From positions 1 to 64,000 of the forward strand of contig JAGQYO010000011.1 of assembly GCA_020435995.1 (NCBI GenBank): a stretch of 64,000 nt of DNA. The letters run 5' to 3'. Below the pieces are notes generated by a model. That model saw only the letters and a program-made list of their open reading frames with translations. It was not told where the DNA came from and ran no database searches. This DNA comes from Flavobacteriales bacterium. GTDB lineage: Bacteria > Bacteroidota > Bacteroidia > Flavobacteriales_G > Salibacteraceae. This document shows, piece after piece, positions 16,784-24,553 of the stretch (position 1 is the first letter of the stretch; every line of letters starts with the position of its first letter). The position numbers and the translations under genes were made by a program.

Positions 16784-18843
16784 AGCTTTCGTGATTTTTC
16801 CAAATAATAGTTGTACAACTCATTTCTGGAGTGAACTTTTCTTTTTGACTTAGTGGTTCTGTATTCATTTTTAATAAGCGGATCCATTACTCTGGATTTT
16901 ACATTGTCGGCCCATTGTAGGTCAAACATAAATCGGATTTGCTCTTGAATGTTTTTGTCGAATATCGGACAAGTGATTTCGATTCGCCTATCCAAGTTTC
17001 TTTCCATCCAATCCGCTGACCCAATATAAAATTTAGGATCTTCATTGTTGCCAAAAATAAAGATTCGTGCATGTTCTAAATATTTGCCAAGGATGCTAAT
17101 CACTTCAATGTTTTCACTCATTTTGCGAATGCCAGCTTTGATGCCACAGATACCCCTAACGATGAGTTTGATTTCAACGCCAGCTTTGCTTGCGTTATAG
17201 AGTTTATTCATTAAATCGGGGTCGATTAAGCTGTTGAGCTTAATGTGAATGTAGGCAGGCTTTCCGTTTTTTGCATTTCGTATTTCTTGGTTAATCATTC
17301 GCACCATACGCGTACGCATATTGAGCGGCGATACCAACAAGTTTTTATAGTAAAATGGCGTGAAATTGCCGCCGAGTAATTCAAATACCCTTCGGATTTC
17401 TCCTGTGATTTCAGGGTTGCTTGTAAGCAGTGAAAGATCAGTGTAAATGAGTGCGGTTTTTTCATGAAAATTACCAGTGCCGATATGGGCAAACTCAATG
17501 ATTTTACTGCCCTCTTTTTTGACGATATAACAAATTTTGGAGTGGACTTTTAGACCAGCATAACCGAAAATGACTTTGATCCCTTCGTCCGATAAATGGT
17601 TGGCCCATTCTATGTTATTTTCCTCGTCGAATCGCGCTTGTAACTCAACTAGCACAGTAACATCTTTTCCGTTTCGAGCCGCATTTACCAAGGCATTGAT
17701 CACCTTCGAATTACGTGCCACCCTATAAAGCGTAATTTTTATTATTCTCACTTTTGGGTCGATGGCCGACTCCCTCAATAGGTCGATAAGATGGTTGTAG
17801 GTTTGGTAGGGGTAGTGTAGTAAAATGTCTTTTTTTTCTATCACTTTGAGCACACTCTTGTATGGCTTGAGTTCATGATGCCTCACAGGTGGTTGCTTTT
17901 TAAACTCCAAATTTTTGGCTCCAATGTTTGGAAATGCGATAAAGTCTTTAAAATTATGGTATCGCCTACCCGAAATTAAACTATCAGAATGGCTTAGTCG
18001 AAGCTTCTTTTTTAAATATGTGAATAAGGGTTCGCATATATTCTCGTCATAAACGAACCGCACAGGCTGTCCTTTTTTTCTCCCCATTACACCTTCCTGC
18101 ATTGTTTCTAAAAAACTTTTCGAAACATCGGAATCGAGATCGAGTTCGGCATCACGGGTAAGTTTGATGGTGTAAGCTTCAACTTGGTTGAACCCATACA
18201 TATTAAATAAATTTTCCAGGTTGTGTCGAATAATATCATCCAAAATGATGATGTAGCGGCGCTTTTCATCGCTCGGCAACTGTACGAACCTGGGCAAAGA
18301 ATTGGGCAATTCGATAAGTGCGTATTTGTCTTTGTCCGATTCCACCCTCTTCATCCTCATGGCGAAATAGATACTCTTATCTCGAAGACTAGGAAACTTT
18401 CTCGAATTGGACAGCATAATGGGAACCAAAGCTGGATATACCTGATCGTTGAAGTAGTTTTTTACAAATGCTTCCTGCTCTTCGTTCAGTTCCATCTCAT
18501 TGATTAAAAAAACATTTTCGTTTTTTAATTCTGCAATGATTGCATCAAATATTTTGTAAAATTCTTTAATCTGTTTTACAGTTATATCTTGGATGATTTT
18601 GAGCAATTTAATAGGGTCTCCCTCGGTTGGGTCGTGTTCTTTGAGGGCAAGCTGTGCTCGCCTTTTTACACTGGCTACCCTTACTCTAAAAAACTCATCC
18701 CTGTTATTCGAGAAAATCCCAAGAAACCGAAGCCTTTCTATCAAGGGGTTGCGCTCGTCAGCGGCTTCTTGCAACACACGTTCGTTGAACCCGAGCCAGC
18801 TTACTTCCCTATTAATAAATGGATTTTTTGGGCTATTTATCAT
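16780..18843 (-). CDS. ppk: polyphosphate kinase 1
   Basis: A 687-residue enzyme that reversibly polymerises the gamma phosphate of ATP into polyphosphate. The four PPK1 domains are visible: N-domain (NREVSWLGFNERVLQEA), head domain, and C1/C2 domains with the two PLD-like catalytic histidines in KVHSK (about residue 433) and EHARIFIF (about 585). The strong motif HIGTGNFHEKTALIYTD lies between them. It overlaps sixA upstream by 11 bases and ppx downstream by 4, forming a sixA-ppk-ppx operon that carries both synthesis and breakdown of the polymer. Confidence 0.96.
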   Translation of the reverse strand: MINSPKNPFINREVSWLGFNERVLQEAADERNPLIERLRFLGIFSNNRDEFFRVRVASVKRRAQLALKEHDPTEGDPIKLLKIIQDITVKQIKEFYKIFDAIIAELKNENVFLINEMELNEEQEAFVKNYFNDQVYPALVPIMLSNSRKFPSLRDKSIYFAMRMKRVESDKDKYALIELPNSLPRFVQLPSDEKRRYIIILDDIIRHNLENLFNMYGFNQVEAYTIKLTRDAELDLDSDVSKSFLETMQEGVMGRKKGQPVRFVYDENICEPLFTYLKKKLRLSHSDSLISGRRYHNFKDFIAFPNIGAKNLEFKKQPPVRHHELKPYKSVLKVIEKKDILLHYPYQTYNHLIDLLRESAIDPKVRIIKITLYRVARNSKVINALVNAARNGKDVTVLVELQARFDEENNIEWANHLSDEGIKVIFGYAGLKVHSKICYIVKKEGSKIIEFAHIGTGNFHEKTALIYTDLSLLTSNPEITGEIRRVFELLGGNFTPFYYKNLLVSPLNMRTRMVRMINQEIRNAKNGKPAYIHIKLNSLIDPDLMNKLYNASKAGVEIKLIVRGICGIKAGIRKMSENIEVISILGKYLEHARIFIFGNNEDPKFYIGSADWMERNLDRRIEITCPIFDKNIQEQIRFMFDLQWADNVKSRVMDPLIKNEYRTTKSKRKVHSRNELYNYYLEKSRKL

Positions 18844-19345
18844 AGTTTAAATCTACTATTTCATTTCGCTTAAAATAGGTGGCTTTGATGATGTTTTGAG
18901 CGGAAACATCCAGCCATTTATTGGTCTGAAATTCAATTTTTACAACGCCAGATGTCTGTAAGTTTTCTATTCCATAAGGAGCAAATCGTTGGGCTATTAA
19001 AGTGAGGGTGGGGTTATGGCCTACAACCATAATGGATGAAATGGATGAAGGTGCACCATGCAACAACTTCAAAACCCCAAATTCTCCATCGTGATAAATA
19101 GATGGATGGATTTCGATTCCTTGCTCAGGAAACCCGAGTACCCTGCAGTGTATGAGTGCAGTGTGAATTGCTCGATTTGCCGGACTGGATAAAACAGCGT
19201 CGGGTAAGATGGATTGTTTTTTTAAGGATTGCGAAACTTCGTACGCCGCGTGAATTCCACCTTGGGTAAGTGGCCTATCGATATCCTCAACGTTGGGATA
19301 ATCCCAACCTGATTTGGCATGACGAGCAATGAACAAGGTTTTCAT
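18833..19345 (-). CDS. sixA: SixA-type histidine phosphatase
   Basis: A 170-residue member of the phosphohistidine phosphatase branch of the histidine-phosphatase superfamily. The catalytic RHG-like motif is LFIARHAKSGW at residues 4-14, a second basic motif is SSPANRAIHTA, and the second catalytic His is in VVGHNPTL. SixA removes phosphate from phosphohistidine proteins. Being first in an overlapping operon with ppk, which works through a phosphohistidine intermediate, is suggestive but not proof of a functional link. The start is a clear ATG. Confidence 0.88.
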   Translation of the reverse strand: MKTLFIARHAKSGWDYPNVEDIDRPLTQGGIHAAYEVSQSLKKQSILPDAVLSSPANRAIHTALIHCRVLGFPEQGIEIHPSIYHDGEFGVLKLLHGAPSSISSIMVVGHNPTLTLIAQRFAPYGIENLQTSGVVKIEFQTNKWLDVSAQNIIKATYFKRNEIVDLNYDK

Positions 19346-19436
19346 AAGGAACTTTTGAAATTATATCCAATAAAAATAGAAATAAAGAACCATACAAGGC
19401 AGTATTACAAGGCTTACGAGAAGAACTAAGGAATTT

Positions 19437-20519
19437 TTACATCCTTCTGTAAAGTCCTTCGATGTAGGCCATATCTACGGTTTTTTTCCAATCAGGCCCA
19501 AAAGCATGGTTCCACATGTGCTCCAGTCGAATAGCAATGGTTGCCATGGCAGTTATTTCTTGATCAGTCCAATCCGCTGACAAATTCTGTGGAAGCGTTA
19601 CGTTGAACCGCTTGAGCATTCCTTTAAAATCAATAACCGCGTCGCCATAAACTTCTTCGAGGTGATTGAATGCAATGCAGTTCGCATACCCGTGTCGGGT
19701 TCCGAAAACAAAGCTTAACCCGTATGACAGAGCGTGACACACACCAACTTCGGAATAGGTTAGACTCAGTCCACCAAACAAGGACGCGAGCATTAATTTT
19801 TCATCGTTTTCGGTGCTTTGACCAGCATTTTCTCCAAGAAAAACTTCCTTACAAAGCGCAATCGATTGATCGCCATAAGCTTTTGAAAAAGTGTTGTACT
19901 TGATTCCCGTTGCCGATTCAATGCAATGGATAAAAGTGTCCATTCCAGTGTAAAACCATTGATCTGTGGGAACAGTGGCGGTCAACAAGGGATCGAGCAC
20001 CACTTGGTTAAAGACCGTCCATTCGCATTTTAATCCTAATTTTTTTTCGGGCCCACTTAATACTGCCGTCATCGAACATTCTGCGCCTGTACCAGAAATG
20101 GTGGGGACACCACAGTGGTAAATTCCAGGTTTTTTAACCAAATTCAATCCCTGATACAAAGTGGAGGAACCTTCATTGGTGAGCATTAAACTCAAGGCTT
20201 TGGCAATATCCATGATACTTCCACCACCAATTCCAACTATACCTGCTGGCAACCCTTGCTTGGCCAAGATTCCATCCCTCAGTTCATCTATTTGTGAAGT
20301 TTTGGGCTCTTCATGACTTGCATCTATAAAATAAACTAGGTCTTTGCCTTCCTTTGGAATTTGATTTGCCAAGTCCTTGTCTTCAAAATAGTCATCCACC
20401 AAAAAAACCATATACCCTTGATTTTCAGACCTTCGTGGTCTTATAATTTCTCCAAGTTGATAAAAACTTCCAGGGCCGTAACAAATCTTTCCTATGTTAT
20501 TGAAATTAATGTGCTGCAT
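19437..20519 (-). CDS. kdnB: 3-deoxy-alpha-D-manno-octulosonate 8-oxidase (KdnB)
   Basis: A 360-residue iron-containing alcohol dehydrogenase-type enzyme that oxidises the C8 hydroxyl of Kdo to an aldehyde, first step of 8-amino-Kdo synthesis. It closely follows the Shewanella KdnB pattern: CYGPGSFYQLGEI, VFLVDDYF, the NAD-binding VGIGGGSIMDIAKALSLMLT, GTGAE, QWFYTGMD with HCIES, and metal-ligand histidines in HALSYGLSFVFGTRHG. It is 50 bases downstream of kdnA on the same strand. Recognition is from sequence memory of the family; the neighbouring kdnA, kdsB and kdsA strongly support it. Confidence 0.93.
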   Translation of the reverse strand: MQHINFNNIGKICYGPGSFYQLGEIIRPRRSENQGYMVFLVDDYFEDKDLANQIPKEGKDLVYFIDASHEEPKTSQIDELRDGILAKQGLPAGIVGIGGGSIMDIAKALSLMLTNEGSSTLYQGLNLVKKPGIYHCGVPTISGTGAECSMTAVLSGPEKKLGLKCEWTVFNQVVLDPLLTATVPTDQWFYTGMDTFIHCIESATGIKYNTFSKAYGDQSIALCKEVFLGENAGQSTENDEKLMLASLFGGLSLTYSEVGVCHALSYGLSFVFGTRHGYANCIAFNHLEEVYGDAVIDFKGMLKRFNVTLPQNLSADWTDQEITAMATIAIRLEHMWNHAFGPDWKKTVDMAYIEGLYRRM

Positions 20520-20569
20520 TGAATCTTGTTTTGAAATTGAATTTAGTTCGCTTTAACTTAGTCTAAATG

Positions 20570-21760
20570 TTAAACGTGCTTTTTTATAATACTTACCAAT
20601 TTGGCGCTCATCTCCTCAACTTCTTGAGCCGATTTTTTAGCGCTTACGCCCACAGAAATTAACCGCCCTACAACATCTTGAGATTTGGGCAATTCTAAGT
20701 TCGAATAATCTTGAGGAAGCGGAAGTACGTTAACAGGAATTTTCGAAATGGTGCTTAAGTTGTGTACGTGATCCCATTGGTTGATAAAGTGATACATGTT
20801 GGTATACCAATATGCCACGCCAATACCGTTAGCTCCTAAATCGGCTGCTGCTACTTGGGCCTTTTTTTGAGTGGGCATAAAAAAATTAACGAAGGTGCAA
20901 GAATCACCTTCTTCATCAATTAGATGCCTAAAAGTGAGTTCAGGAATATTTTTTAGGGCGTCTTTTATAATTTTTTTGTTGCGCTTTTGTGTTTTGAGAA
21001 TGACATCTAGCTTCCGCATTTGGGCCAGACCAACTGCAGCATTCATTTCGCCAATTCGATAGTTTAGTCCTAAATACGGATGGTTTTCCATTCCTCTATT
21101 GCTTCCAATATGATCGTGTCCGTGGTCTGAATAGGTATCCGCTTTTTTATAAGTTTCTTCGTTGTCGGTTATCATCACTCCACCTTCTCCACAAGTTGCT
21201 ATTTTGAAAAAATCAAAGGAAAAAGCGCCAGCTACTCCAAATAGCCCAACATGTTTTCCCTTATAAAATGCACCGAGTGCCTGACCTGCATCTTCAACTA
21301 AAATCAAATTATGTTTTTTACACACCGCCTGAATGGCGTCCAAATCGGCCGCGGCACCACACATGTGAACCAAACAAACTGCTTTTGTATTAGGAGTAAG
21401 CGCCTTTTCAATTCCTTCCGCACTCAAGCAAAGGGTTTCATCAATTTCTGCAAAAATGGGTATGGCGCCCAAAAACATAACAGCCTCATTGGTTGCCATA
21501 AAAGTATAAGGAGTACATATCACTTCATCGCCATATCCGATTCCAGCTGCCGCCAGTGCACAAGTAATTGCAGCGGTGCCACTCGAAACAGCATGTGCGT
21601 ATTTTGCGCCAGTAAATTTGGCTACTTCACTTTCAAAGTCTCTTGTTTTCCAGTGACCATTTCTCTGAGCATCATGGCCATATCGAAACAAAACACCTGT
21701 TTCTAATACGTCATTTACTTCTTTTCTCTCTTCTTCTCCAAACAGTTCTGTTCCTGGCAT
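20570..21760 (-). CDS. kdnA: 8-amino-3,8-dideoxy-alpha-D-manno-octulosonate transaminase (KdnA)
   Basis: A 396-residue PLP-dependent aminotransferase of the DegT/DnrJ class, which transfers an amino group to the C8 aldehyde made by KdnB to give Kdo8N. Family marks: start MPGTELFGEEERKEV, KTRDFE, SSGTAAI, ALVEDAGQALG-type Asp, and the PLP lysine in SFDFFKIATCGEGG (about residue 215), followed by SDHGHDHIG and MNAAVGLAQMRKLD as in Shewanella KdnA. The promoter-like CAAAGTTA at 21793-21800 (TAACTTTG on this strand) lies 33 bases upstream. It is transcribed away from kdsB across a very short divergent region. Confidence 0.93.
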   Translation of the reverse strand: MPGTELFGEEERKEVNDVLETGVLFRYGHDAQRNGHWKTRDFESEVAKFTGAKYAHAVSSGTAAITCALAAAGIGYGDEVICTPYTFMATNEAVMFLGAIPIFAEIDETLCLSAEGIEKALTPNTKAVCLVHMCGAAADLDAIQAVCKKHNLILVEDAGQALGAFYKGKHVGLFGVAGAFSFDFFKIATCGEGGVMITDNEETYKKADTYSDHGHDHIGSNRGMENHPYLGLNYRIGEMNAAVGLAQMRKLDVILKTQKRNKKIIKDALKNIPELTFRHLIDEEGDSCTFVNFFMPTQKKAQVAAADLGANGIGVAYWYTNMYHFINQWDHVHNLSTISKIPVNVLPLPQDYSNLELPKSQDVVGRLISVGVSAKKSAQEVEEMSAKLVSIIKKHV

Positions 21761-21792
21761 AATCTACGATTTTATTGCAGTTTTAAGGGCGG

Positions 21793-21800
21793 CAAAGTTA
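21793..21800 (-). promoter_or_regulatory. -7 promoter element for kdnA-kdnB
   Basis: On the minus strand this reads TAACTTTG, an exact match to TAnnTTTG. A start of transcription about 7 bases further would leave a 25-base leader before the kdnA ATG. No clear TTG -33 element is visible. Its partner element for kdsB lies 16 bases away on the other strand. Confidence 0.42.
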
Positions 21801-21815
21801 GGATAAACTTTGGTC

Positions 21816-21823
21816 TATCTTTG
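21816..21823 (+). promoter_or_regulatory. -7 promoter element for kdsB
   Basis: TATCTTTG matches TAnnTTTG exactly and ends 19 bases before the ATG at 21843. It lies inside the extended open frame that begins at 21810, which supports the downstream ATG as the true start of kdsB. No consensus -33 is visible. Confidence 0.42.
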
Positions 21824-21842
21824 TGGTCTAATACAGCAAACT

Positions 21843-22613
21843 ATGAAGGCTTTAGCAATTATTCCCGCTCGATTTGGAAGTTCTCGCTTGGAGGGAAAAC
21901 CATTGGTTGATATTCTTGGAAAACCTATGATTCAAAGGGTTTACGAGCAGGCGGCTAAGGCTATTTCTACCGTTTTTGTGGCAACAGATGACGTTAGAAT
22001 TAAGCAAACCGTAATTGAGTTTGGGGGGAATGTGGTAATGACTTCTGCTGACCATCAAAATGGAACCACGCGTTGCTTGGAGGCGTACGAAAAAATATCT
22101 GCTGCCATGAGTGAAACCTACGATGTGGTCATCAATGTGCAGGGGGACGAACCTATGTTAGATCCTAGTCAATTAACGGATTTGCTCGTTCCTTTCAAAA
22201 ATGAAAAAACGCGAATGTCAACCTTGGTGACGCCCGTAATAAACCCAGAAGATTTGATGAATGAAAGCGAGGCATTTGTGATATTGGATAAGGATTTTAG
22301 AGCCATGTATTTTAGCCGGTCAGTTATTCCCCATGTGCGCGGCCTCAACAAGGCCCACTGGATGGAGTATCACACCTTTTATAAGCACGTTGGTTTATAT
22401 GCCTACACGTATGAAGCCTTGAAAAATTTTGCTGAGCTCCCGGTTTCTAGTCTCGAAAGAATGGAATCTTTAGAACAAAACCGATGGATTGAAAATGGAA
22501 ATGAAATCTATGTGGCTATTACGCTTTGTGATTCTATTCCAGTTGATACCCTAGAGGATTTAGAACGAGTTAGGGCCATCCTTAGAGATAAACCAGAAGA
22601 AGAAGGTGATTAG
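21843..22613 (+). CDS. kdsB: CMP-Kdo / CMP-8-amino-Kdo synthetase (KdsB)
   Basis: A 256-residue cytidylyltransferase that activates Kdo, or here probably Kdo8N, with CTP for transfer to lipid A. Motifs: IIPARFGSSRLEGKPL at the start (CTP loop), VFVATDD, QGDEPML near residue 100, and YFSRSVIPH. The open frame extends upstream to 21810, but the ATG at 21843 gives the standard N-terminus MKALAIIPAR and a promoter-like TATCTTTG lies between the two. It is divergent from kdnA-kdnB. In Shewanella the KdsB encoded next to kdnA/kdnB prefers Kdo8N; the same is likely but unproven here. Confidence 0.93.
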   Translation: MKALAIIPARFGSSRLEGKPLVDILGKPMIQRVYEQAAKAISTVFVATDDVRIKQTVIEFGGNVVMTSADHQNGTTRCLEAYEKISAAMSETYDVVINVQGDEPMLDPSQLTDLLVPFKNEKTRMSTLVTPVINPEDLMNESEAFVILDKDFRAMYFSRSVIPHVRGLNKAHWMEYHTFYKHVGLYAYTYEALKNFAELPVSSLERMESLEQNRWIENGNEIYVAITLCDSIPVDTLEDLERVRAILRDKPEEEGD

Positions 22614-22674
22614 TTGGTCTGGTTCTCAAAGCCAATGCAAAAACCTATTTTTGCCGCAATTTTAATTAGACTTC

Positions 22675-23508
22675 ATGTCAAAAAAGATTGTAAAAGTTGG
22701 AGATATCAATTGTGGTTCGGATGAACTCTTTTTAATCTCAGGGCCTTGTGTAATTGAGGACGAATCCACAATGATGAAAACCGCGGAGAAACTCAAAGAA
22801 GTTTCGGAGCGAATGAACATCAAGATTATTTATAAATCGTCTTTTACAAAAGACAACAGATCATCCTTAAAATTTTACCGAGGGCCAGGATTACAAGAGG
22901 GTTTGAAACTGCTTCAAAAAGTAAAAGATCAATTTGGCTTTACTTTATTGAGCGACATACATAACCCTTCTCAAGCCGCACCAGCTGGAGAGGTATTGGA
23001 TGTGATTCAAATTCCGGCGTACTTGTGTATGCAGTCTGAATTGCTGGTAGAAAGTGCCAAAACGGGTAAAGTGGTGAACATCAAACACGGCCAATTTTTG
23101 GCTCCCGAAAACATGATTAAACCCGTTGAAAAATGCGTGGAATCTGGAAATGATCAGATTATTTTAACCGAAAGAGGTTACACTTTTGGATATAACGATT
23201 TGGTGGTTGACCCCAGAAGTTTTTACCATCTGCGTCAACCGGGTTATCCAGTAGTATTTGACATTACACATTCCATTAGAAAATACGGAATACCAAGTGC
23301 CGATCCCAAAGGAGGTAACAGAGAGTTTTTACCTACCATAGCAAGAGCAGGTGTTGCAGCAGGTGTTGATGGTGTTTTTATAGAAACACATCCCGATCCT
23401 AGCAAGGCATTGTGTGATGCAGCAAGTCAATTATGCGTTTATGATTTAGAAGAATTTTTAAAACCACTTATCGAAATTCATAATTTAGAGGTTCAATACC
23501 GAGATTAA
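22675..23508 (+). CDS. kdsA: 3-deoxy-8-phosphooctulonate synthase (KdsA)
   Basis: A 277-residue TIM-barrel aldolase-type enzyme condensing arabinose 5-phosphate with phosphoenolpyruvate to Kdo-8-phosphate. Motifs: LISGPCVIEDES at residues 21-32, the PEP/A5P-binding IIYKSSFTKDNRSS, LLSDIH, QIPAYLC, NIKHGQFLAPE and the FIETHPDPSKALCD segment near the end. A TATTTTTG element (22646-22653) upstream may provide a second promoter. The next gene, the transaldolase-CBS fusion, begins 33 bases later, so the two are probably co-transcribed. Confidence 0.95.
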   Translation: MSKKIVKVGDINCGSDELFLISGPCVIEDESTMMKTAEKLKEVSERMNIKIIYKSSFTKDNRSSLKFYRGPGLQEGLKLLQKVKDQFGFTLLSDIHNPSQAAPAGEVLDVIQIPAYLCMQSELLVESAKTGKVVNIKHGQFLAPENMIKPVEKCVESGNDQIILTERGYTFGYNDLVVDPRSFYHLRQPGYPVVFDITHSIRKYGIPSADPKGGNREFLPTIARAGVAAGVDGVFIETHPDPSKALCDAASQLCVYDLEEFLKPLIEIHNLEVQYRD

Positions 23509-23541
23509 ATTAGATTTACAAAAAAGACAAATACATAAAAC

Positions 23542-24552
23542 ATGGAATTATATCTTGATTCGGCAGACATTAAAGAAATTGAAGAAGCATTTAAACTTGG
23601 GTTTCTAACGGGTCTTACAACGACCCCTACATTTATGGCCCGAGAAGGTGTTACAGATATTGATGGGTTGATTTTAAAATTAGCCGATATGGTACCTATA
23701 CTTCAAGTTGAAGCACTGGGGCAAACTGCCGACGAAATTGTGGCTGAGGCCTATCGCCAATTGGAAATGGGGCTAAAAAAAGAGCGATCTGTATTTAAAA
23801 TTCCAGTTTCATTAGAAGGAGTTAAAGCTTGTAAGCGATTGGCCGATGACAACATCATGGTGAATGTTCACTTGGTTTATACCCTGCAACAAGCCTATAT
23901 GGCTATGGAAGCTGGAGCTACTTATGTATGCCCATTAGTTGGTCGTTTACAAGATCAAGGACACGATGCGCTTGGCTTGATTGAAGAATGTGTTGATGCG
24001 GTTAATTTCTATGGCTATGATACCAAGATTATGTTTTCATCAGTGCGTTATCCTGAGCACGTGCGGAATGCAATTAATGCTGGTGTTCACGTTTGTACAG
24101 TGCCTTGGAAAGTAATGAAGAATCTTACTGAAAACAACTTCACACGGGTAGGTACAGATCAGTTTTTTGAAGATACAAGAATGATGACTAAAACGGTAAA
24201 AAGCGCCATGCGAAAGGTAAATCCTACTGTTTTGGCTAGTTTGTCAATTCCAGAAGCTATAATTAAAATGACAGATTATGGATTTGGATGTGTTACCGTT
24301 CTCAACGCTGATGGATCTCTAAAAGGGGTATTTACCGATGGAGATTTGAGAAGATTAATTGGATCTAAGGGCGATGCCATTATGAATACAAAATTGAGTG
24401 ATTTGGATTTTAGTACACCAAAGAGTATTGAAACTTCTGCCTTGCTCAACACAGCAAAAGATTTATTCAAACAAACTCATGTAGATACCCTAATGGTAAC
24501 CGAAAACGGGGTTCCAGTGGGTATGCTCGACATCCAAGATTTGGCGGGATAA
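23542..24552 (+). CDS. transaldolase/FSA-fold aldolase fused to a KdsD-like CBS pair
   Basis: A 336-residue two-part protein. Residues 1-220 align with small transaldolases and fructose-6-phosphate aldolase: D6, the Schiff-base lysine K86 in FKIPV, R135 and an SSVR segment are kept. The signature TTNPS is TTTPT here (Asn28 to Thr), and the TNCTLIFS-type strand is VNVHLVYT (Thr to His at 110). Residues about 235-336 are two CBS motifs (KMTDYGFGCVTVLNADGSLK, GVFTDGDLRRLIG, DTLMVTENGVPVGMLDIQDL) closely resembling those at the C-terminus of KdsD. It lies between kdsA and kdsC, the place where kdsD is expected, and ends 1 base before the phosphatase gene. Possible roles: making arabinose 5-phosphate by aldol chemistry, or sensing CMP-sugar levels. 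Confidence 0.88.
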   Translation: MELYLDSADIKEIEEAFKLGFLTGLTTTPTFMAREGVTDIDGLILKLADMVPILQVEALGQTADEIVAEAYRQLEMGLKKERSVFKIPVSLEGVKACKRLADDNIMVNVHLVYTLQQAYMAMEAGATYVCPLVGRLQDQGHDALGLIEECVDAVNFYGYDTKIMFSSVRYPEHVRNAINAGVHVCTVPWKVMKNLTENNFTRVGTDQFFEDTRMMTKTVKSAMRKVNPTVLASLSIPEAIIKMTDYGFGCVTVLNADGSLKGVFTDGDLRRLIGSKGDAIMNTKLSDLDFSTPKSIETSALLNTAKDLFKQTHVDTLMVTENGVPVGMLDIQDLAG

Positions 24553-24553
24553 A

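Noticed and set aside
21810-21842. Longer KdsB start at 21810
   Set aside because: It would place a promoter-like TATCTTTG inside the coding sequence and add residues before the standard MK-IIPAR N-terminus.
23542-24552. Calling the transaldolase-CBS fusion a plain transaldolase or KdsD
   Set aside because: It has no SIS isomerase domain, so it is not KdsD, and the changed active-site residues and CBS pair argue against an ordinary transaldolase.
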